A stretch of DNA of 64,000 nt from NCBI RefSeq assembly GCF_030408855.1, contig NZ_CP047358.1, positions 2,294,001 through 2,358,000 of the forward strand, read 5' to 3'. The position numbers and the translations under genes are program-made. The stretch is from Corynebacterium glaucum. GTDB lineage: Bacteria > Actinomycetota > Actinomycetes > Mycobacteriales > Mycobacteriaceae. The notes beneath the pieces were generated by a model that saw only the letters and a list, made by a program, of their open reading frames with translations, ran no database searches and was not told where the DNA came from. This document shows, in pieces, positions 1 to 7,893 of the stretch (position 1 is the first letter of the stretch; every line of letters starts with the position of its first letter).

Positions 1-214
1 GAAGCCGGGCGGCGTGCTGCACGTGGCCACGGACCACGCCGACTATGCGGAGTGGATCGATGCGCTGGTCGACGTCGAGCCACAACTCACCTACAAGGGC
101 TGGCCGTGGGAAGCCGCGCCGTTGCTCACAGACCGGCAGGTGATCACTAAATTCGAGGGCAAAGGCATGGACAAAGACCATGTGATCCGCGAGTACCTGT
201 GGGAGAAGAAGTAG
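1..214 (+). CDS. trmB: tRNA (guanine-N7-)-methyltransferase, 3' end only
   Basis: This is the C-terminal part of an ORF that runs in from the left edge; the frame is open from base 2. The visible start reads [18 protein letters not shown], the typical segment of TrmB enzymes, which methylate G46 of tRNA from SAM. Family knowledge: this stretch ends the Rossmann methyltransferase fold and is followed by a conserved threonine and glutamate region (here TKFEGKG near the end). The stop at 212-214 lies two bases before the ATG of the next gene, so the two are probably co-transcribed. The N-terminal SAM-binding half is outside the window, so identity rests on about 70 residues. Confidence 0.82.
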   Translation, partial: KPGGVLHVATDHADYAEWIDALVDVEPQLTYKGWPWEAAPLLTDRQVITKFEGKGMDKDHVIREYLWEKK

Positions 215-216
215 GG

Positions 217-894
217 ATGGACCTGCACGAAATGACGCACCCATACACCCCCGGGGCGGCGCCGGGCCCAGCCAGCTACCTGCTGGTGTGGGACGCTCCG
301 AACCTGGATATGGGCCTGGGCGCCATCCTGGGCGGTCGCCCTACCGCCGCCTACCGTCCACGCTTTGACGCAATCGGCCGCTGGCTACTTGGCCAGGCGA
401 GCGACCTCACTGAGTCCACCGGCGAACGCGTTGAACCGGAAGCGACCGTGTTCACGAACGTCTCCCCCGCCGGTGCCGACGCAGTGCGCCCCTGGGTCGA
501 AGCGTTGCGCAACGTCGGCTTCGCAGTCTTTGCCAAACCGAAGAGCGACGAAGATTCCGATGTGGACCAGGACATGCTCGCCCACATCGAGCGCCGCTCC
601 GACGAAGGCGTACTGCGCGGTGTCGTTGTCGCATCCGCCGACGGGCAAAACTTCCTCGAGCCAATCGAGGCGTTAGCCGCGCAAGGCATCCCGGTCACGG
701 TGCTCGGCTTCCACGAGCACGCCTCCTGGGCTGTGAACTCGGAGTGCGTCACATTCGTCGACCTCGAGGACATCCCCGGGGTGTTCCGTGAACCCCTGCC
801 GCGCATCAACCTCGACCAACTTCCCGAAGGCGGCGCCTGGCTGCAGCCGTTCCGTCCGCTTGCAGCGCTGCTCAACAACACCCGAGGAGAGTAA
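217..894 (+). CDS. NYN-domain (LabA/DUF88-like) putative ribonuclease
   Basis: A 225-residue protein with the NYN (PIN-like) layout: VWDAPNLDMGLG near the N-terminus supplies the first acidic residue, VVVASADGQNF around residue 140 the second acidic cluster, and TVLGFHEHASW plus CVTFVDL the later strands. NYN proteins are PIN-fold, metal-dependent RNases; substrate is unknown here. I start it at ATG 217 because GGAGAAG lies a few bases upstream; a GTG at 199 in the same frame would overlap trmB. The stop is immediately followed by the GTG of the mmpL gene, so trmB, this gene and mmpL form a tight operon. Confidence 0.72.
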   Translation: MDLHEMTHPYTPGAAPGPASYLLVWDAPNLDMGLGAILGGRPTAAYRPRFDAIGRWLLGQASDLTESTGERVEPEATVFTNVSPAGADAVRPWVEALRNVGFAVFAKPKSDEDSDVDQDMLAHIERRSDEGVLRGVVVASADGQNFLEPIEALAAQGIPVTVLGFHEHASWAVNSECVTFVDLEDIPGVFREPLPRINLDQLPEGGAWLQPFRPLAALLNNTRGE

Positions 895-3201
895 GTGTTC
901 TACAGGTGGGGCCACTTTGCCTTCCGCCACCGCAAAATCATTCCTGTCGTGGTGGTGGCGATCATCATCATTTTGCAGGTGCTCTTCGGCTCGAAGCTCG
1001 GTGACCGCCTTTCCCAGGAAGGTTGGGAGGACCCGGGCGCTGAATCTACCGCCGCAGCCGTCATCGAGCAGCAGACCTTTGGCCGCGACAACTCCGGCGA
1101 CGTCGTGCTCATGGTCACCGCCGACAACGTCAACGACCCGGCTGTATTCCACGCCGCGAACGAGCAGATCAACGCGCTAAAGACCAATTACCCGAACGAG
1201 GTCGACGCGATCCGCAGCTACTTTGCAGCGCCGAACTCGCAGCAGATGAGCCCGGACGGGACCAAAGCCTTCTCCGCGATCGGCCTGGCTGGCGACGGCG
1301 AGCAGACGCTCAAAGACTTCCGCACGATCAAGCCGGCGCTTGAAGCGATCGACATTCCAAACGCAACCGTCCAGATTGCCGGCGCCACCGCTGTCGCGGA
1401 CGCGCTGGATACCGGCATGGCCAACGACATTGCCCGCGCAGAACGCATCGGCCTCGTCTTCGTCGCCATCATCTTGCTCTTCGTCTTCGGAGGCGTGGTT
1501 GCGGCCGCAATGCCGCTGATCGTGGGCATCTTGTCCATCGTCGGCTCGCTGTCGCTGTTGGCTATCCTTGCCCAGTTCCAGCAGGTCAACATCTTTTCTC
1601 AGTCCATCATCACCTTGCTGGGCCTGGGTCTGGCCATCGATTACGGCCTGTTCATGGTCTCGCGATTCCGTGAGGAGCTGGACCGGAAGCTCGATACCCG
1701 CGAGGCTGTCGCAGTCACCACGACCACCGCAGGCAAGACCGTGTTCTTCTCCGCGCTGATGGTGGGTGTCGCACTCTCCGGCCTGCTGATGTTCCCGCAG
1801 GCCTTCCTTAAATCGGTGGCGTACGGCGCGATCAGCGCGGTCGTCCTCGCCGCGATCATCTCGGTCGCCGTGCTTCCGGCGCTTTTCGGCTTGCTGGGGC
1901 GCAACATTGACAAGTGGTCTGTCCGCAGAACGCGCCGCACCGCACGCCGGATCGAAGACACCATCTGGTTCCGCATTCCCGCCTGGGCTATGCGCCACGC
2001 AAAGACAGTCGTCGTCGGCGTCTCCGCGCTGCTTTTGCTGATCACCGCACCAATGGTCGGCATCACCTTCGGCGGCATCAACGAGACGTACCTGCCGCCG
2101 AACCAGGAAACCCGCCAGGCGCAGGACGATTTCAATGAGACCTTCCCGGCCTTCCGCACCGACCCAGTAAAGTTCGTGGTCACCGGCGCGGACAGCCAGC
2201 AGTTGGTTGACATCGTGATGCAAACCCGCTCCGTTGAGGGTCTCGCCGCCCCGCTCGCACCTGCGCGCCCGACTGAGAACGGCACCACCGTCTTCTCCGC
2301 ACCGCTCGCCGACCGCAATGAGGGACAAACGGTCATCGACCAGCTGCGCGCAATTGACACACCGGACGGCGTGGAGACCTACGTCGCTGGTACCCCGGCC
2401 ATGGAGGTCGAATCCATCGAAGCGCTCCTCCAACGCCTGCCGTGGATGGCGCTGTACATGATGCTGGCTACGTTCCTGCTGATGGCGCTGCTCTTCGGCT
2501 CGATTATCTTGCCAGCGAAGGCCGTGATCATGAACATCCTGGGCATCGGCGCCACGCTCGGCTTCCTCACCCTTATCTTCGTGGACGGCATCGGCAGCGG
2601 GCTGCTCAACTTCACCCCGGGCCCGCTCATGAGCCCCGTGCTGGTGCTCATCATTTCCATCCTTTACGGCCTCTCCACCGACTACGAGGTCTTCCTGGTC
2701 TCGCGCATGGTGGAAGCCCGCCACAACGGCGCCTCCACAGACCAGGCGATTAAGTACGGCACCGCGCACACCGGCGGCATTATCACGGCCGCCGCGGCGA
2801 TCATGATCGTCGTCGCCGCAGCCTTCGCGATGAGCGACATTGTGATGATGAAGTACATCGCGTTCGGCATGATCTTCTCGCTCGCCCTCGATGCCACGGT
2901 CATCCGCCTCCTTCTCGTCCCCGCGGTGATGCACTTGCTGAGCGATGACAACTGGTGGGCGCCGCCTTTTATCAAACGCGCCTACACAGCGCTTGGCGAA
3001 GGTTCGGGTGAGAAATACGTTGGACAGGCCGTCGATAAGCGCAATGCTTTTGCTGGCGAGATCCGGGTGCGAGACACCGTCGTTGATACACAGCCATACC
3101 GCTCCGGGGTGAGTGTGGACGACGATGAGCGACTGGTGCCATTCGCCGAGCTGATGTCCCAGCTGAGGCAGCGTGAACAGTTCCGTGAGCTCGAGCGCTA
3201 A
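895..3201 (+). CDS. cmpL1: MmpL3/CmpL1-type RND transporter (trehalose monomycolate export)
   Basis: A 768-residue RND-superfamily membrane protein with the MmpL architecture: an N-terminal membrane segment, a periplasmic domain, five or so membrane helices, a linker, and the same arrangement repeated. The proton-relay Asp-Tyr pairs are visible as GLAIDYGLF (Asp249-Tyr250) and GLSTDYEVF (Asp596-Tyr597), matching those known for MmpL3. Length is shorter than mycobacterial MmpL3 because the cytoplasmic tail is short. MmpL3/CmpL1 flips trehalose monomycolate across the inner membrane. Placement next to trmB and close to the mycolate cluster fits the corynebacterial CmpL1 locus; other MmpL paralogues exist, so the paralogue assignment is an inference. 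The start is GTG 895, directly after the preceding stop. Confidence 0.85.
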   Translation: MFYRWGHFAFRHRKIIPVVVVAIIIILQVLFGSKLGDRLSQEGWEDPGAESTAAAVIEQQTFGRDNSGDVVLMVTADNVNDPAVFHAANEQINALKTNYPNEVDAIRSYFAAPNSQQMSPDGTKAFSAIGLAGDGEQTLKDFRTIKPALEAIDIPNATVQIAGATAVADALDTGMANDIARAERIGLVFVAIILLFVFGGVVAAAMPLIVGILSIVGSLSLLAILAQFQQVNIFSQSIITLLGLGLAIDYGLFMVSRFREELDRKLDTREAVAVTTTTAGKTVFFSALMVGVALSGLLMFPQAFLKSVAYGAISAVVLAAIISVAVLPALFGLLGRNIDKWSVRRTRRTARRIEDTIWFRIPAWAMRHAKTVVVGVSALLLLITAPMVGITFGGINETYLPPNQETRQAQDDFNETFPAFRTDPVKFVVTGADSQQLVDIVMQTRSVEGLAAPLAPARPTENGTTVFSAPLADRNEGQTVIDQLRAIDTPDGVETYVAGTPAMEVESIEALLQRLPWMALYMMLATFLLMALLFGSIILPAKAVIMNILGIGATLGFLTLIFVDGIGSGLLNFTPGPLMSPVLVLIISILYGLSTDYEVFLVSRMVEARHNGASTDQAIKYGTAHTGGIITAAAAIMIVVAAAFAMSDIVMMKYIAFGMIFSLALDATVIRLLLVPAVMHLLSDDNWWAPPFIKRAYTALGEGSGEKYVGQAVDKRNAFAGEIRVRDTVVDTQPYRSGVSVDDDERLVPFAELMSQLRQREQFRELER

Positions 3202-4162
3202 GCAGTGGCTGCGCTGGCTGGCGCCAGTTGCGCTGATTGCCATCCTGCTCGTAGTGTTTCGCGACGAGCTGCCGTTTCTTGGCCAAGCTTGGGAGACGCT
3301 CGCGGACGCTGAGCCCCTGCCAGTTCTGGCTGCGGTCTTTACCGCCAACCTCGCGCTCGCGGCGATGTCCGGCGTGATGCAGCTTCTGCTGAACACTGGT
3401 GCGAGAATTGCGAACCCGGCCAACACCAACGCCATCGTTTACGCGTCAAACGCTTGGTCAACGACGGTGCCGGGCGGTCCGGCGATCTCGGCGTGGCTGA
3501 CGTTTAGGGTACACCGCTCGTGGGGCGCCTCGGTTGGGCTGTGCGGCTGGTTCTTTGTGATTTCCGGCGCGCTATCGACGGTGTGGATGGGGGTCATCGG
3601 TCTCGTCGCCGTGCTGTTTCTCGGCGCTGACCTTTCGGTACGGACGCTGCTGGCCAGCTTCGCCATCGCGGCCGCCACCATCGCTGCAGTGTTCTGGGCC
3701 ACCCGCAACCCGGCCGTGCTGAAGCGCTGGGTCGGCTTCCTGCCGGACAAGGTGCGGGCACGCATTGAAACGGTGGTGGACCAGGTCGCGGCGATCCGCA
3801 TGGGCGCGGGTGAATTCATCGCAGCCGCCACGTTGTCGCTGCTCAACCGCCTGTTCGATCTGTGCACCATGCTGCTCGCCGTGTACGCGGTCGGCGGGCA
3901 GAGTGGCATTTCCGTGATGGGGGTTGCGCTCGCGTACATCGTGACCAAGCTCGCCGGCGCTGCCCAAATCACACCGGGCGGAGTGGGCACGGTCGAGCCG
4001 GTCCTGGCAGGCATGCTTGTCGCAGGGGGCTTATCGCTTGCCGACGCCACCGCCGCCACCGTCATCTACCGCGCCATCTCCTTCGCCCTGATCACCCTCA
4101 TCGGCTGGAGCATCTACGCACTGGTCTACGCTGGGCGCGGTTTCATGCTGGGCAGGAAATAG
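3173..4162 (+). CDS. YbhN/UPF0104-family (lysylphosphatidylglycerol synthase TM-like) membrane protein
   Basis: A 329-residue multi-spanning protein (about eight hydrophobic segments). It has the family signature of a long amphipathic/TM layout with TKLAGAAQITPGGVGTVEP in the C-terminal third, corresponding to the conserved PGGxGxxE loop of the YbhN/LPG-synthase membrane domain. The soluble lysyltransferase domain of MprF is absent, so amino-acylation of lipids is not implied. The GTG start at 3173 overlaps the mmpL gene by 29 bases, indicating translational coupling. Such proteins sit beside mmpL genes in related genomes; a role in envelope lipid transport is plausible but unproven. Confidence 0.72.
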   Translation: MNSSVSSSAKQWLRWLAPVALIAILLVVFRDELPFLGQAWETLADAEPLPVLAAVFTANLALAAMSGVMQLLLNTGARIANPANTNAIVYASNAWSTTVPGGPAISAWLTFRVHRSWGASVGLCGWFFVISGALSTVWMGVIGLVAVLFLGADLSVRTLLASFAIAAATIAAVFWATRNPAVLKRWVGFLPDKVRARIETVVDQVAAIRMGAGEFIAAATLSLLNRLFDLCTMLLAVYAVGGQSGISVMGVALAYIVTKLAGAAQITPGGVGTVEPVLAGMLVAGGLSLADATAATVIYRAISFALITLIGWSIYALVYAGRGFMLGRK

Positions 4163-4178
4163 CCGTTAGCATGCAGGT

Positions 4179-4550
4179 ATGAGCAATCGCTTAACGACGA
4201 AACCTTCCACCCGCAAACCCATTTCCACCCCTGTCGCGATCGGCGCCGACCTTGTCGCAATCGCGGTTTTCGCTTTGCTGGCGCGAGCGGCGCATCAGTC
4301 CGAAGACATGCCGTTCAATTTCTCCGGGTGGCTGTCCACCGTGTGGCCGTTCGCGCTGGGCGTCGTGCTCGGTTGGCTGATCGTGCGGCAGAACCGCGGC
4401 GGCTTCATCTGGGCAATCACCGCTATTACCGGTTTGGTGATTTGGGGTTTCCGCAATCAGTCAGTACCACACTGGTCCTTCGTCATCGTCGCGACCGTGA
4501 TGAGCGCGCTGCTGATGCTGGGCTGGCGCGCAGTGGCCCGGAAACTCTAG
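4179..4550 (+). CDS. DUF3054-family small membrane protein
   Basis: A 123-residue protein with four predicted membrane segments (about residues 20-37, 50-67, 75-90 and 95-115). The pattern ADLVAIAVFALLARAAH, then WPFALGVVLGWLIVRQ, resembles DUF3054 proteins of actinobacteria, whose function is unknown. It lies 16 bases downstream of the YbhN-like gene on the same strand and is the last gene of the trmB-mmpL run. I see no catalytic motif. Confidence 0.65.
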   Translation: MSNRLTTKPSTRKPISTPVAIGADLVAIAVFALLARAAHQSEDMPFNFSGWLSTVWPFALGVVLGWLIVRQNRGGFIWAITAITGLVIWGFRNQSVPHWSFVIVATVMSALLMLGWRAVARKL

Positions 4551-4655
4551 ACGTTTTCGGACAGTTTTCGTATGATTTGCTTGCGCCTTGAGTCGCTCAC
4601 CCGTACTTTCTGGTGGACAGTTTCTATACCGACTCGATTTCTCCAGGGTTACCTC

Positions 4656-4684
4656 TTGTATATCGTACACATATTCTATATGAT
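4656..4684 (+). promoter_or_regulatory. Sigma-A-type promoter of the HNH gene
   Basis: TTGTAT (4656-4661) and TATGAT (4679-4684) are separated by 17 bases, a near-consensus -35/-10 pair in an AT-rich island 24 bases before the HNH start. ATATCGTA (4660-4667) and TATGATAT (4679-4686) form an imperfect inverted repeat overlapping the promoter, so a bound regulator is possible. Confidence 0.55.
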
Positions 4685-4707
4685 ATGCGGTAACAAAGGG
4701 GGATCAA

Positions 4708-6195
4708 ATGAAAACTACCGAAACGGTTGCGCCGCGCTTCCGCACCCAACGTCCTGGTGATCTGCGAAGCTCTGCAGCCCAGCATGTGCGGGAAGCGTAT
4801 TGGTCTCTCTTTTCGGTGTACGCCGAACCCGGTGCTTCGGTTGAGGATTTCCACCTCGAGGCCGAGCAGATTAAGGCTGCAACCGGATGGTCCAAAGGGT
4901 TCGTTGAAAACGCGATCTTCGCCCACGCACGTTTGCAGCAGCTCCCCATACTCCGGGCACTGCAGGCTGAGACGCACCTGTTGGACATGAGCCACCTATC
5001 AGCCATCGACTCGGTGCTCGACGAGCTCGGCCCTGACATTGCACCGGAAATCTTCGCTGAGTTCGATGAGCTGCTTGCAGACATCTTCACTCCTAGCCGA
5101 GTCGACCAGCAGATTCCACACAGGACCCTGGTCACGCGGCGCATGCGCGAGTTGATCAAGCGCATTGACCCAGCCCGTGCCTACGATCCGAAGAAGCGGA
5201 AGGCCCGCAGCCAGGACACCGCAGATTCCGTGAACTTTGAGACGTTTTCCAACGCAGGCGTCGTCAAGGGTGCGATGGAACTGGTGACCGATACTGTGAC
5301 TGCTTACCGCATCCGCCAGCACCTTCTTGCCACGGCTCGGGAACACTCGATGCAAATGGTGGACGCGGCGGTCAAACTCCTTACCGGAGAGATCGCGCCA
5401 AGCGCGAAGCCTACGCTCAACATCTTCGCTCCGCGCGACCGCCAGGCCGGTGAGCCTGCGTATATCCCCGGGTTCGGTTGGACTGGGCCGGAGGACACCG
5501 TTGCGCTGGACGACTGGCTCGAGAAAGTTTCGCCGAAAGTTCTAGATCTTGACGACGCTGCCACAGTGAGCACAAGCAGCTACACTCCCACCGCCGGCAT
5601 GCGTGCGTTCGTTACAGCGCGGGATGGGACCTGCATTTTCCCGGGTTGTACGAGACCGGCTGAGCGCTGTCAGCTGGATCACCGGGTGCCTTTCGACGAA
5701 GACGGCCCCACCACCGCGTCGAACTTGTTCTCACTCTGTCAACATCACCACAACATGAAGACAGATAAACGCGCCTTCTATGTCCACGACCCCGACACCA
5801 ACACAATCATCTGGCTGTTCGCTGACGGTACATACGAAATCTCCGCGTGCGAAGGCATACTTTTCGACGAACTCACGCCCACCAGTCCCCGCTGGCGCTC
5901 AAGTCTGGACTCCATCAGCCGAACTAAAGCTCTCGCTGCGGAGTTTTACGCCAAAGGGCACAAAATCATGGATGAATTTGACAAGGATAAAGACCTCGAA
6001 ACTGCAGAATGCCGAATCGAGGCCTTAGAGCAGGAATACGGGATGGAGTTCCCCATCAAGGCGGCGCTCCCCGATCCTGGGCCAGTTCCAGTGGAGCCGG
6101 ATCACGGAGAACCCCCGTTCCCCGACCCACTGGAATGCGGATTTGAGTACAGCCCCGTCGAGCGGCATCTAGTCGCGCTGCTCGCCGCGGCTTAG
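4708..6195 (+). CDS. DUF222/HNH endonuclease-domain protein
   Basis: A 495-residue protein of the DUF222-HNH family that is expanded in actinobacteria. Residues about 50-250 form the helical DUF222 region; the HNH nuclease lies at about 290-350, with zinc-binding CIFPGCTRP and CQLDHRVPF followed by NLFSLCQHHHNMKTDK, so the catalytic His-Asn-His residues are present. An acidic, proline-rich C-terminus follows. The start is ATG 4708, preceded by AAGGGGGATCAA. It is monocistronic with its own promoter and lies between two envelope operons. These genes are often linked to mobile DNA, but no repeat or transposase is evident here, and the biological role is unknown. Confidence 0.85.
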   Translation: MKTTETVAPRFRTQRPGDLRSSAAQHVREAYWSLFSVYAEPGASVEDFHLEAEQIKAATGWSKGFVENAIFAHARLQQLPILRALQAETHLLDMSHLSAIDSVLDELGPDIAPEIFAEFDELLADIFTPSRVDQQIPHRTLVTRRMRELIKRIDPARAYDPKKRKARSQDTADSVNFETFSNAGVVKGAMELVTDTVTAYRIRQHLLATAREHSMQMVDAAVKLLTGEIAPSAKPTLNIFAPRDRQAGEPAYIPGFGWTGPEDTVALDDWLEKVSPKVLDLDDAATVSTSSYTPTAGMRAFVTARDGTCIFPGCTRPAERCQLDHRVPFDEDGPTTASNLFSLCQHHHNMKTDKRAFYVHDPDTNTIIWLFADGTYEISACEGILFDELTPTSPRWRSSLDSISRTKALAAEFYAKGHKIMDEFDKDKDLETAECRIEALEQEYGMEFPIKAALPDPGPVPVEPDHGEPPFPDPLECGFEYSPVERHLVALLAAA

Positions 6196-6216
6196 GAAAA
6201 GATGGCGGCGAGAAAA

Positions 6217-6327
6217 CTAGAAAGAAGAACCCCAAGCGTAGAGCGGGTTGCCGGAAAGCAAACCGTTCACAAACCAGACGGTCATGCTGAGGAGGTCACC
6301 GGAAATATCAAGCATCGAAGAAATCAT
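6217..6327 (-). CDS. Candidate 36-residue porin-like or mycoloylated peptide
   Basis: A short ORF of 36 codons begins 23 bases after the accD stop in the same direction: it starts MISSMLDISGDLLSM and ends NPLYAWGSSF. It has no Lys, Arg or Cys, only two acidic residues, seven serines and alternating bulky hydrophobics in the middle (TVWFVNGLL), so an amphipathic helix is plausible. Corynebacterial PorA, PorH and ProtX are similarly tiny, signal-less and O-mycoloylated on serine. The position directly behind the mycolate synthesis genes suggests a related role. The Shine-Dalgarno is weak (GATAGG about nine bases upstream), so it could also be a chance ORF. Confidence 0.35.
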   Translation of the reverse strand: MISSMLDISGDLLSMTVWFVNGLLSGNPLYAWGSSF

Positions 6328-6350
6328 GAAACTGAGCCTATCGTGAGAAT

Positions 6351-7892
6351 CTAAAGGGGTGAAATCGTGTGCTTCTTTGGTAAGTCAAACTCGCGCTTGG
6401 TTTCCAGCTGACGCAGGGCGCGGCGCAGCGCCAATCGCGTTTCGCTCGGCTGGATCATTGCGTCGATGAACCCGCGCTCGGCTGCAACATACGGCGATGT
6501 CATGTTCTCGTCGTAAAAATCCATGAACATTTTCTTCATGGCTTCGCGTTGCACAGGATCATCGATAGCGTCGAGCTGCTTGCCCTGCAGCGTGATCGCT
6601 GCAGCCGCGGCACCCATCACCGCGATCTGCGCCGTCGGCCACGCAAAGTTCAGGTCACCGTTGAGGTTCTTCGACCCCATCACCGCATACGCGCCGCCAT
6701 ATGCTTTCCGCACAATCAGCGTGACCTTCGGCACGGTCGCCTCAACGCCCGCGAACGCGAACTTCGCCCCGCGGTGAATCAGCCCTCGACGCTCCTGCTC
6801 TACACCCGGCATGTAGCCAGGGGTATCCACCACGTACACAATCGGGATGTTGTACGCGTCGCAGGTGCGAATGAACCGCGCGCCCTTATCGGCAGCATCT
6901 GCGTCAATGCACCCCGCCAGGTACATCGGGTTGTTGGCTACAAAACCCACCGGCTTGCCGTCGATGCGCCCGAAAGCGCAAATCAAGTTCTCGGCGTACC
7001 CGGACTGGATCTCCACGAGTTCCTCGTCGTCGCCAAGCTGGACTAGGAGATCCATCATGTCGTAGCCGGCGTTAGTGTCGTCGGGCAGAAACGCATCCAG
7101 CTCAGAGTCGTCGAGCTCATCATCGGCGGGCGCGTCAAGGGTCGGCACCTCGTCGAAAGCAGAGGTCGGCAAGTGGTCAAGCAAGTCGCGCACAAAATCG
7201 AAAGCTTCGTCTTCACTCTTGACGACGGCCGATATGTTACCGGCGAGCTCTTGTACCCGGGCCCCACCGAGCTCGGCTGAAGTGATGTCTTCGCCGGTGA
7301 CCTCCCGGATCACGTTCGGTCCGGTGACGTACATCTCGGTTTGCCCTTCAACAGCAATGACGAAGTCGGTGGTCACAGGCGCGTACACGGCACCGCCGGC
7401 GGACTTGCCCAGCATGATCGAGATCTGTGGCGAGCGGCCCGACAACGGCAGCTGGCGCTTCGCGATCTCCGAATACATGGCCAGCGAGGTCACGGCGTCT
7501 TGGATGCGCGCGCCGCCGGAGTCCTGGATACCGATGACGGGGCAGCCGATCTTGATGGCGAACTCCATCACTTCCACGACCTTGCGGCCGAAGGTCACGC
7601 CGACGGAGCCGCCGTAGACGGTCTTGTCGTGGGCGTAAATGGCGACCGGGCGGCCATCAATGCGCCCGTAGCCTGTCACCACGCCGTCGGAGTACACGGC
7701 CTTCTCATCGCCCGGGGTGCGGGCAAGGGCGCCGATCTCCACGAACGTGCCTTCGTCGAGAAGCGCTGCGATGCGCTGACGAGGGGTGGTGAGGCCGGCG
7801 GCGTCGCGCTTTGCGCGCGAGCGTTCCGAGCCGGGGTCCTGGGCTTTTTCGAGCCGGGCGCGCAGGTCTGCGAGCTTATCGGCAGTGGTCAC
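6351..7892 (-). CDS. accD3: Acyl-CoA carboxylase carboxyltransferase (beta) subunit, mycolate type
   Basis: A 513-residue carboxyltransferase subunit with the two crotonase-like halves. The oxyanion-hole motifs are visible as SGGARIQD, GKSAGGAVYAPV and, in the second half, VDTPGYMPGVEQE and KAYGGAYAVMGSK. In corynebacteria this gene (AccD3; AccD4 in mycobacteria) works with AccA3, AccD2 and AccE to carboxylate a long acyl-CoA, giving the carboxyacyl extender that Pks13 uses. The start is GTG, one base after the pks13 stop, so the two are translationally coupled. The name rests on this position directly after pks13. The last residues, KKHTISPL, give a normal family end. Confidence 0.9.
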   Translation of the reverse strand: MTTADKLADLRARLEKAQDPGSERSRAKRDAAGLTTPRQRIAALLDEGTFVEIGALARTPGDEKAVYSDGVVTGYGRIDGRPVAIYAHDKTVYGGSVGVTFGRKVVEVMEFAIKIGCPVIGIQDSGGARIQDAVTSLAMYSEIAKRQLPLSGRSPQISIMLGKSAGGAVYAPVTTDFVIAVEGQTEMYVTGPNVIREVTGEDITSAELGGARVQELAGNISAVVKSEDEAFDFVRDLLDHLPTSAFDEVPTLDAPADDELDDSELDAFLPDDTNAGYDMMDLLVQLGDDEELVEIQSGYAENLICAFGRIDGKPVGFVANNPMYLAGCIDADAADKGARFIRTCDAYNIPIVYVVDTPGYMPGVEQERRGLIHRGAKFAFAGVEATVPKVTLIVRKAYGGAYAVMGSKNLNGDLNFAWPTAQIAVMGAAAAAITLQGKQLDAIDDPVQREAMKKMFMDFYDENMTSPYVAAERGFIDAMIQPSETRLALRRALRQLETKREFDLPKKHTISPL

Positions 7893-7893
7893 G

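Noticed and set aside
1177..3435. A 752-codon open frame on the minus strand
   Set aside because: It is antisense to mmpL, rich in His/Asp/Arg as expected of a high-GC shadow frame, and shows no domain.
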